From Symbiodinium natans (lineage: Eukaryota; Sar; Dinophyceae; Suessiales; Symbiodiniaceae): a stretch of 64,000 bases of DNA. The position numbers and the translations under genes are program-made. Below, piece after piece: positions 1-7,152 of this stretch; position 1 is the first letter of the stretch; each line of letters opens with the position of its first letter. The notes below the pieces were generated by a model. It made no database searches and had not been told where the DNA came from. It saw nothing but the letters and a program-made list of their open reading frames with translations. Location: the NCBI GenBank assembly GCA_905221605.1, contig CAJNDS010000461.1:62001-126000 (forward strand), written 5' to 3'.

Positions 1-2305
1 AGCCATCTAGGGCCTTTGCACCGGGCAGAAGATTTGCGTCGAAACGCAACGGGTAGAGCAATTTGAGTCCGGGCGCGATCACCCGTTTCGTCTCCCCACT
101 ATCCAAGCGGATTTCCATGGCATGACCTGTGCTCCCAAGCACTGGTCCCAAGTAGATCCCTCGAGCATACTTGGCATCCGCATCAGGTCTTCTGGCCCGC
201 GTTATTTTAGCGTATGCTACCGCACCGAACGGATACGTGACTTGCGGTCGCACGCGATCTCCGCGGATCTTCTGCATGGGTGTCATGGTCGACCCTACAG
301 AAACTGAAAACCTGTTGTGCGTGTGTGCTGCGTATTGAAACAAAAGGTCGAAAACATCCGCACACTCAGCATCCAAAACAACGCCATGTTCACGCAACTC
401 AAGCTCATGTGTTGCTACGATTCCTTTCAGGGTCCTAATGGCACGTTCTGCTGCTGGTGCATGCCTTTCGGGTGCAAAGCTGTCCTCAGTACCCTCACAA
501 AGATCAGCGAGCCTCGCTGCGATGTTCTTCGTGAGTCCCTCTGCATCAGACATGAAATGCGGCTGTTTCACACCAAAGTGCCTGACCCAGCGATGCAAAT
601 GCTCTGCTGTTGTTGCTGCGCTCTCTCCCTCAGGTCTAAAGCAAACTGCAATCGCAAAGCTCATGGTATGAACCAGTACGATGAATGCAAGCTTGCGAAA
701 GAAGCACTGGTCAAGCTGAAACTCTCTCGGGTTCAGGTCACTACGCTTTCGGGCTGGAGTGGTCCCTCTAGTGCGCTGGCAAAACTCACAGTCAGACATG
801 TATGGTACGTGTCCCTGCATGTGGTGCTGAAGCTCTGCCTGTTTACTACGCACATTGTCACCAATAATTCCTTCTTCAGTGACTAACTCAAACTGCTGTT
901 GTGGCTGTCGCGTATCGGGCTCTTTTCTCTCGTCTTGGGACAAAGCTGCAAGGATTGGATTGATCTTCTCCGTACTCCCTTTCAGGGAGACGGGGAGCGA
1001 GAACGATCGCGCTCTTGGCGATCTCGGCGGCGCCTGATAAGTTCCATGAATGCAGGCGACGGCGCGCCACTCCACGGAATTGGGGTTTCGGGCGTGCGCT
1101 CGGGCCGCGGAACTGGAGGAGGCGGAGGTATCGGGAGTGCCAGCCTTGGCGCGACCGACCTCGCAGCCTGTATGTCCTGCGACCTTGCTCGGCGCCGGTC
1201 CTCGTATTGTTGGCCCGTGAGGACCCCCGCCTCGAGCTGAGCGCGAAGGCTCATTGTGTTGAATGGCCTTCCTGCCGGTGCCAATGTCCCCGCTTCTCCT
1301 GTTTCCATCGTTTCTGCCATCCTCATCACCGTGCTGGAGAGGTCGCTGGTGGCTTTCGGGGGTGTCAAGCTGACCGGCAGTTGGGCATGGTCCTTCACCT
1401 GCATCCGCAGGAAGCTCTCCCTCAAAGGTCCGAGGGCTTGCAGCCCTTCTGAGGTGTGGCCTGGTGTGCTCAGATGCAGCTGCAGATACGGACCATGATA
1501 GCCCAGGTTGGAAAGTGATTCCCGCCAGGGAGGTGTCACTCGGAGAGTGCTCTTCGCATGCCTGGGCTCGGGGCCCCGGCGGTGCTCCGTGTACACTGCT
1601 GGCCTCGTGTGGCTCGCTCATCAAATGGGCTTCGGTGACATACTTCTGGCACAGGAGGCAAAACAGCGTCACCGGCGTATCCGGTGGGTCGCTGGCTCCC
1701 GAAGCTTGTGCCGTCCAAGCTCCTCCAAATCGACGAGCAATCCACGTCATCCAGCCTGTCGACGCCCAACGCCGTTTTCCTCTCCGTGTTGGCGCTGACG
1801 ATGCCGGCGTGGGGCCGGATGGCTCCCGAGGATCGACTCCCATGGTCGATTGATCCACATGGTCCGGCAGCAAATTCCGCACCGGTCTCTCGGCCTTGGC
1901 TTTTTCCTGGGATTTGATCTTCGGCGTCGGCTTCATCAGCACCATAGCGGGTCCCTTGGCTGGAGCCTCTGACATCGAAGGATCCGTTTGGAATTCCCTC
2001 ACCCCAGTGTGGGACGACGGTGCCTCCGCCGCTTCCGTCTCTTCCATGATGTACTCTATCGAAGGAGATGAGGTCGAAGGGTCCAGCCTTGCCGAATCCC
2101 CTTCCGGGTCCAGATCCATCTCGTCCCCTCCAGTGGACTCCGCCTCGGCATACGTTGCCTGGAGCTCCTCTCGGAGATCCTGTGGAAGCTCTATGCCGTG
2201 CTGCGCGGCGTGGGCTTCCAGCAATATCAGTCTCCTGCGTCTCGCCCCCTGGCGCATGCCTTCCAACTGTTGAATGCTCTGTTGCATCGTGGCACTCGGA
2301 TCCAT
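1..2305 (-). CDS. Copia-type ORF2: N-terminal region plus integrase (partial, runs off left edge)
   Basis: ORF2 starts at an ATG (2305-2303) in the +1 frame relative to Gag and has no stop down to position 1 (about 768 codons). A TAG lies in this frame just upstream of the ATG. The last part (about 900-1) is a retroviral-type integrase: a zinc-binding HHCC arrangement ending in CEFC (C506, C509), then acidic residues D532, D587 and E620. The spacing of about 55 and 33 fits the D,D35E catalytic core. It cuts and joins element cDNA into chromosomes. The downstream AAERAIRTLKG and GIYLGPV stretches are also typical of copia integrases. Between about 1525 and 985 the protein-like frame is a different one (204 codons, 1596-982, Pro/Arg-rich and ending in an RS-rich stretch). 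This suggests two compensating indels. N-terminal CLLC...H could be a zinc-binding motif (weak). Confidence 0.8.
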   Translation of the reverse strand, partial: MDPSATMQQSIQQLEGMRQGARRRRLILLEAHAAQHGIELPQDLREELQATYAEAESTGGDEMDLDPEGDSARLDPSTSSPSIEYIMEETEAAEAPSSHTGVREFQTDPSMSEAPAKGPAMVLMKPTPKIKSQEKAKAERPVRNLLPDHVDQSTMGVDPREPSGPTPASSAPTRRGKRRWASTGWMTWIARRFGGAWTAQASGASDPPDTPVTLFCLLCQKYVTEAHLMSEPHEASSVHGAPPGPRAQACEEHSPSDTSLAGITFQPGLSWSVSAAASEHTRPHLRRAASPRTFEGELPADAGEGPCPTAGQLDTPESHQRPLQHGDEDGRNDGNRRSGDIGTGRKAIQHNEPSRSARGGGPHGPTIRGPAPSKVAGHTGCEVGRAKAGTPDTSASSSSAARAHARNPNSVEWRAVACIHGTYQAPPRSPRARSFSLPVSLKGSTEKINPILAALSQDERKEPDTRQPQQQFELVTEEGIIGDNVRSKQAELQHHMQGHVPYMSDCEFCQRTRGTTPARKRSDLNPREFQLDQCFFRKLAFIVLVHTMSFAIAVCFRPEGESAATTAEHLHRWVRHFGVKQPHFMSDAEGLTKNIAARLADLCEGTEDSFAPERHAPAAERAIRTLKGIVATHELELREHGVVLDAECADVFDLLFQYAAHTHNRFSVSVGSTMTPMQKIRGDRVRPQVTYPFGAVAYAKITRARRPDADAKYARGIYLGPVLGSTGHAMEIRLDSGETKRVIAPGLKLLYPLRFDANLLPGAKALDG

Positions 2306-5081
2306 AGCGGCGGTCTCCTATCTGTCCTGCTCTAGGAAAACTTCGCCTCTTTGAGCAATCCAAGCTGCCATTCTCAACCTCATCAGGGAAATCCTCCAAG
2401 CAAGCACGACAGACAACTGTTTCCCTACCATGCTCATGTACAAGATGCTCAACTGCTGGTGTGGTGCTGTTGTCCTGTTGCTTGTGTGAGATAACGCTGC
2501 TGTCATTTTCAAATACAAGCCACTCGACTGCTGGTGTGGTGCTGTTGTCCTGTTGCTTGTGTGAGATAACGCTGTTGTCTTCACTGAAAATCAAGCGCTC
2601 ATCCCTATCAAGCTCACGAACAACTGGCGTATCCACATGACTGAAAAATTGAAGTTGATCCCTCGCAGAGCCGGAAACGTCACCAACTGTCCTTAGTCTG
2701 TCCTTAGCTTCGCCTTGGTCCAGGTCAACATGTTCGTGGCTCGTCTGAAGCTCGCAATCAACTACCTCATCAAGACATGAAACATCCAGCAATTCGGGGT
2801 TTTCGGGCTCAACACACACTCTCGCAGAGCTGCGATGACCTCGATTCGAAGTCGAACGATGAAAATCACGACTCGAAGACGATTTGCGAGACCGACTTCG
2901 ACGAAACTGTTCCGTTTTGGCGATCAAATCCTGCGGTTTCAGCGCTAAAGGATGGTCATTCCGAACTGACGCAAGCCAACTAACTGAAGCAAACATGGTT
3001 GGTCTCAGCGTTACGCCGTGCTTTCGCACGGTAATTACGCCCTGCTGGTCGTACATCGCTGGCTCCCAACCTCCATTCTGACAAAGCAAGTTGATGTTCA
3101 GCAAATTGTACTTGATCTGATCGGAAATGACGGCTTCAAACCTAGCCCTACACATGTACACAGCGTCACCCTCATGCTCAGAACTGCTCTTCGATGATGC
3201 TGGGGTGGTGGTTTCAAAGCAAACTTCCACTAAAACATGTGTCGATCCGCCAATCTCAACGGAATCTCCTGTCGCAGTCTCCGCATACGACTTCGGGCGT
3301 CCTTCAAGCCATGCAAGGACCTTCACATGATCACTCTCAAGCGTCTCTCTCGTGATGATGTGGAACGAACTACCAGAGTCAATCAACCAGTAAACGCGAT
3401 CATCTGAAGGAAAACTAACCACCTGGTTCGTGAGCATCATACCAAAGTGATATCCCTCCAGAAACGTCTTGATTGATGACTGTGCTTTTCCACTGCCCTT
3501 GGTTGTGGGCTGTGCTGCTGCTTTGGCCGAAGTAGACGATGAAGATGATGGTGCTTCTGGCTGCGTCGTAACGGCCTGGTTCGTTGCCGCTGCGGCTTTG
3601 TCCTTCGGAGGTGCCCAGCAGTCGCGTGCCCAGTGTCCAGTCTTCCCGCAGTTCCGGCAGACATCCGTCTTCTTCGCCTCTCTGCTCTTGCTTCGAGCTT
3701 TGTCCCCTTTTCCGCTTTGGTCACCTTTCTTATCCTTTCCTTTCGCTTTGCCACCCTTCAGTCCCTTTTCTCCTTTCTCGCCTTTGCTGCCCTTGTTGCC
3801 CTTGGAGCCTTTGTTGCTCTTGTCTCTGTCGCCCTTTCCGCCCTTGCCACCCTTGAAGGCATTCGCATACCCGGATGCTCCTTCTCTCTGGAAGTCCATC
3901 ACACGAAGCTGCTCGTCGTAAAACTGCAAACCAGTCATCAGCTCACCCATGCTCTTTGTTGAGTGATGGAGGAGCAGATATCTCTTGGTCTCAGAATCCA
4001 AGTGCTTCATCAGGCACAGGACTCCTTCTTGTTCTCCTATGAGCAACTCCGGGAAGCGATGCTTCACCTGCGCCTCGAACTTGAGAAGCTCGGTGGTGTA
4101 CCACCTGGCGACATCAAGTGGTCGCTTGAGATGCTTTGGTGGCACCAGGCCTAACGCCTGTTCGCGGAGGGCCTGTCCCTCCACTCTGGAGCGAACTGAC
4201 AATTCGTTGTTCAACGAGCGCCAGAGTTCGTATCCGGCACTTGCTCCCATTTGTTTCACCTCGATGAGATGCACCAAATCTTGCCCACGTTGGAACTTGC
4301 TCATGGACTGACGAAGCAAAAACCAAAGTTTGGTTGACCGGGCTGCTTTCCCGGCTTCAAGCCTCACTTGCAAGACTTCCACATTGCTACTGATCGCTTC
4401 TTGCAATTCCGTAGCGTAGCGGAAACAAAGCCAACTCGTGAGTTCGTCTCTGTAGGCTGTCCAAACTCGGATTTCAGCATGTCTGCTCGTCATGGACGCA
4501 TAGTTCAGCTGAGGCAACTGTGGAATGTAACCCTCTGCTCTCTTGTTTCGTACACTAGAGTCTACTTCCATGTCCACAGGAGTCGATGCATTCGCAGGTG
4601 CTGCTGAGGGGTCTCCTCCAGGTGTAGGACTCGTCGACGATGAAGTTGTAGCTGTTGCATTTTGTGCATTTGCAGCATTCGCACTTGCAAGCTGCAATGC
4701 CTGCGTCAGCATGGCACTCATCTGTTGAAGTTGAGCTGCCTGCTGTCGGATCTGCTCATCCTGTGCTTGCAGCATTGCTCTTGTGAACTCCATCTGTTGA
4801 GTACTCCAGATGCAAGGGGCAACTGCATATTCGGAACTTGAAGGGGCTCTTGTGGTGCTGTCTGAGGGGATATTCCCATCTGGTGGAACTGAGGTCCAAA
4901 CAAAGGCACAGCCCCAACTGGTGGCTGATGGCCTGCTCCAGTCGTAGCTGTCCACTGCCTTGGGTCTACTCCGCGTGGAACTGAAGCTGGTCGTGTTGGT
5001 AAAGACCTTGGAACTCAGGCTTGCACTGCGGCCTCTCGGAGAACGGTCTCGTCCAGGTACATGTTCTTCACCATTGTCCAT
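1536..5081 (-). CDS. Copia-like Gag-protease ORF, decayed copy
   Basis: The start is set at the ATG matching the plus copy (MDNGEE), although the frame is open 10 codons further upstream. It encodes a Gag-like capsid region, a Gly/Lys-rich segment, a CCHC zinc knuckle (CRNCGKTGHWARDC) and an aspartic protease motif (WLIDSGSSFHII). Gag would package element RNA and the protease would mature the polyprotein. The N-terminal 30-100 residues are out of frame relative to the plus copy: a deletion after RSAS shifts the frame, which is regained near QQMEFTRAM. LLDD of the plus copy is replaced by F (9 bases lost). The genuine Gag-Pro part probably ends near 2305. From there to the stop at 1536 this frame gives Arg/Gly-rich sequence overlying ORF2, which I read as a shadow frame. 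Confidence 0.75.
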   Translation of the reverse strand: MDNGEEHVPGRDRSPRGRSASLSSKVFTNTTSFSSTRSRPKAVDSYDWSRPSATSWGCAFVWTSVPPDGNIPSDSTTRAPSSSEYAVAPCIWSTQQMEFTRAMLQAQDEQIRQQAAQLQQMSAMLTQALQLASANAANAQNATATTSSSTSPTPGGDPSAAPANASTPVDMEVDSSVRNKRAEGYIPQLPQLNYASMTSRHAEIRVWTAYRDELTSWLCFRYATELQEAISSNVEVLQVRLEAGKAARSTKLWFLLRQSMSKFQRGQDLVHLIEVKQMGASAGYELWRSLNNELSVRSRVEGQALREQALGLVPPKHLKRPLDVARWYTTELLKFEAQVKHRFPELLIGEQEGVLCLMKHLDSETKRYLLLHHSTKSMGELMTGLQFYDEQLRVMDFQREGASGYANAFKGGKGGKGDRDKSNKGSKGNKGSKGEKGEKGLKGGKAKGKDKKGDQSGKGDKARSKSREAKKTDVCRNCGKTGHWARDCWAPPKDKAAAATNQAVTTQPEAPSSSSSTSAKAAAQPTTKGSGKAQSSIKTFLEGYHFGMMLTNQVVSFPSDDRVYWLIDSGSSFHIITRETLESDHVKVLAWLEGRPKSYAETATGDSVEIGGSTHVLVEVCFETTTPASSKSSSEHEGDAVYMCRARFEAVISDQIKYNLLNINLLCQNGGWEPAMYDQQGVITVRKHGVTLRPTMFASVSWLASVRNDHPLALKPQDLIAKTEQFRRSRSRKSSSSRDFHRSTSNRGHRSSARVCVEPENPELLDVSCLDEVVDCELQTSHEHVDLDQGEAKDRLRTVGDVSGSARDQLQFFSHVDTPVVRELDRDERLIFSEDNSVISHKQQDNSTTPAVEWLVFENDSSVISHKQQDNSTTPAVEHLVHEHGRETVVCRACLEDFPDEVENGSLDCSKRRSFPRAGQIGDRRYGSECHDATEHSTVGRHAPGGETQETDIAGSPRRAARHRASTGSPRGAPGNVCRGGVHWRGRDGSGPGRGFGKAGPFDLISFDRVHHGRDGSGGGTVVPHWGEGIPNGSFDVRGSSQGTRYGADEADAEDQIPGKSQGRETGAEFAAGPCGSIDHGSRSSGAIRPHAGIVSANTERKTALGVDRLDDVDCSSIWRSLDGTSFGSQRPTGYAGDAVLPPVPEVCHRSPFDERATRGQQCTRSTAGAPSPGMRRALSE
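2452..2601 (-). repeat. 75-bp in-frame tandem duplication in Gag-Pro
   Basis: Two 75-bp units (2452-2526, 2527-2601) add 25 residues containing VISHKQQDNSTTPAVE. The plus copy has a single unit, so the duplication arose in, or was lost from, one lineage. The frame is kept. Confidence 0.8.
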
Positions 5082-5163
5082 GCTGGACTGCCACGTTGAA
5101 ACTCGTGGCACAGCTACGGGACGTAAGGGACCTCAGGTCAAGACTACACTCAACCCTCACAGC
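5082..5163 (-). promoter_or_regulatory. Leader of copia copy 1
   Basis: These 82 bases between the homology boundary and the Gag ATG match the plus-strand leader (7153-7247). They lack the TGGTAGCGGAGC stretch that could be a primer-binding site in the plus copy, having a shorter TGGCAGTCC there. No TATA-like element is apparent. Confidence 0.45.
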
Positions 5164-5987
5164 CGCAACTCTCCCTCTCCTGAATTTGGGGGGAATTGGA
5201 CAGCGACAAAAGGGTTTGCTTTATCTCGAATTGACAGGAGCTGTCAATGTCAACGTACATGACTTTTCTCAAAAACTTCCTATTGCAAAATATTCGGCTT
5301 CCAGCTGAAGAACATGCTTGAGAGCCAGCCTTGTATGGAATTCCATTTTGGCCGCAAAATGTGCGAATAAGCAATCGGTACTTCACGCGTCAAAGAGAAT
5401 AGCAGGACCTGTATTCTGTAGGGGTTTCGTATTTGGGGCGTGGGCCTTGGGAATGAAAAATGTTGCATGTGATAAGTGAATGAATGTAAAGTATTACGTT
5501 GATGTATGTCATCCGCGGCTTGCGAGCCTCAAGAAACTTTTTGAGCACAAAGGAAGTCATTTACTCCTTGAGATCGTAATTCAAGGTTATCTTCGCGGTG
5601 AATGCGAGGGTTTGACACTTGATCTAAACGTTGCTAGCGAAATTATTCTTCGAATTCTTAGGATATATCATTGAATACAATGGGTGAACGTTATCTTTTG
5701 GAAATTTCTTCGGTCGAGTGCATGGGTGAAAGGGTGCGTCATGACGCCTGCACTCTGAAGCGTTGCAGAATCTGCTGCCTCACCGAACTTCTCGCCAAGA
5801 GCCAGGTACATGACTTCTTGAGAGCTCGTAAGTTTGATGGTGTGCCCACAGCAATGCTCAGATGGGCGGCTAGAAATTGCGCTCTGGCGCAGATGCTTGC
5901 AAACAGGATGGAGGCAAGAGGATGGACAAGGCCAAGGAAGCGAGACCACCACGCCATGCAAACGTTCTGCCAATACTTTACGTCTCC
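5164..5987. other. Spacer left of the two elements; no gene seen
   Basis: This is non-repetitive sequence with only short ORFs of unconvincing composition. A perfect hairpin TTGACAG-GAG-CTGTCAA lies at 5231-5247, about 70 bases upstream of the minus-strand element. No similarity to the sequence upstream of the plus copy is visible. Confidence 0.5.
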
Positions 5988-6192
5988 GACAACTCGACTG
6001 CTCGAATACTCGACTAATCGACTACTCGACGACTCGACTACTCGACTACTCGACTACTCGACTACTCGACTACTCGACTGCTCGACTTCGACTACTCGAC
6101 TACTCGACTACTCGACCACTTGACTACTCGACTACTCGACCACTCGACTACTCGACTGCTCGACTACTCGACGACTCGCCTGCTCGACTACA
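5988..6192. repeat. 8-bp CGACTACT tandem array
   Basis: About 25 imperfect copies of CGACTACT, with variants such as CGACTGCT, CGACCACT and CGACGACT, begin near GACAACTCGACTG. Because 8 is not a multiple of 3, each strand is open in several frames and yields Thr-Arg-Leu-Leu-Asp-Tyr-Ser repeats. These ORFs are artefacts of the repeat. Confidence 0.9.
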
Positions 6193-6231
6193 CGACTACG
6201 ACTGCGACGACGACGAGGACTGCGACAGTTG

Positions 6232-6564
6232 GTTTTAAGTGGGAAGAACCGTTTTCTGTTCGTTTTCTCGAAAATCGTTTGTCGGAACTCGTTTCCTGTT
6301 TGTGACCTGGTATTTGGTGACCAGAAGTGACTCAAGCCAGTCTAGGTCTGCACAGAGCTCAGCAGAGCACCTAAGAGGTGCTAGAAGAACCTACCCACAG
6401 TGTTTAGGATAGAAGTTCCATGGCTGAGTGTTTTCACCTGAAGTACCTTTGTTTTCCCATGTCTGGCAACAGTGTTTGAAGCTGGAGAGCCGGCTCGCAT
6501 TGGCTCAAGACGAGCGGAGCTCGAGAATCTGTGAACAGCGCAGTGAAAAGAGTCCGCACTTCGT
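6232..6564 (+). repeat. Direct repeat, copy 1 (333 bp)
   Basis: Runs from GTTTTAAGTGGGAAGAACC to GTCCGCACTTCGT. It matches 6850-7152 closely but carries about 27 extra bases (around TCTAGGTCTGCACAGAGCTC) and a one-base difference near GGCAACAGTG. The 6565-6849 spacer between the copies has no recognisable gene. Confidence 0.85.
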
Positions 6565-6849
6565 CAGACCATGGCGTCAGGACATGCTGCTGATTTTGCA
6601 TCGGTCGAGGACGGTGCACAAGCTTTGATAGAGATGGGCCCAACAGTCGTTGAGGTGCGACCTAAGGACGTGTTGGAGACCGTGTCCGCGCTTGTGGACA
6701 TTTTCATACGACATCCGGACGAAAGTGTGGTCAGTTGATATATGTGACCGTAGTTTCCCAGTTGACACGTGATGTGCACTTGAGTTGTCTGCTATGAGTG
6801 TGAAGCATAGGCACGAGGACATGTCAGGCAGTGGGCTTGGTGAGACCTT

Positions 6850-7152
6850 GTTTTGAGTGGGAAGAACCGTTTTCTGTTCGTTTTCTCGAAACTCGTTTGT
6901 CGGAAGTCGTTTCCTGTTTGTGACCTCATATTTGGTGAGCAGAAGTGACTCAAGCCACCTAAGAGGTGCTAGGAACCTCCCACAGTGTTTAGGAGTAGAA
7001 GTTCCATGGCTGAGTGTTTTCACCTGAAGTACCTTTGTTTTCCCATGTCTGGCAGACAGTGTTTGAAGCTGGAGAGCCGTGCTCGCATTGGCTCAAGACG
7101 AGCGGAGCTCGAGAAGCTGTGAACAGCGCAGTGAAAAGAGTCCGCACTTCGT
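6850..7152 (+). repeat. Direct repeat, copy 2 (303 bp), abutting the plus-strand element
   Basis: Same sequence as 6232-6564. It ends at GCACTTCGT exactly where homology between the two retrotransposon copies begins (7153). It could be promoter or leader sequence tandemly duplicated with its 286-bp spacer, or a target repeat into which the element inserted. Confidence 0.8.
7077..7097 (+). other. Degenerate dinoflagellate spliced-leader-like 21-mer
   Basis: CCGT...CATTGGCTCAAG has the same length as the dinoflagellate spliced leader without its first base. By my alignment it matches 15 of 21 positions ungapped, including CCGT at the start and TTGGCTCAAG at the end. The sister direct repeat has a 20-base version at 6490-6509. 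Relict leaders are known in retroposed dinoflagellate genes. Here the middle is poorly conserved, so chance is a real alternative. Confidence 0.3.

Larger units (their letters stand above)
1..5163 (-). mobile_element. Ty1/copia-like retrotransposon, copy 1 (3' part beyond window)
   Basis: Reading leftward, this copy has a short leader (5163-5082), a Gag-protease ORF and an ORF2 with integrase. Reverse transcriptase and RNase H would lie beyond position 1. The order protease then integrase is that of Ty1/copia elements. It matches the plus-strand copy at 7153-10671 almost base for base from the boundary at 5163 to about 1649. The two copies therefore form a head-to-head inverted repeat with arms of about 3.5 kb. 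This copy is the more decayed: it has a scrambled Gag N-terminus, a 9-base deletion and a 75-bp internal duplication. It is the only one that keeps the integrase. Confidence 0.85.

Noticed and set aside
122-886. Plus-strand ORFs at the left edge
   Set aside because: They are antisense shadows of the copia integrase on the minus strand.
5834-6238. Overlapping ORFs with Thr-Arg-Leu-Leu-Asp-Tyr-Ser repeats
   Set aside because: They arise from the 8-bp CGACTACT array, which is open in several frames.
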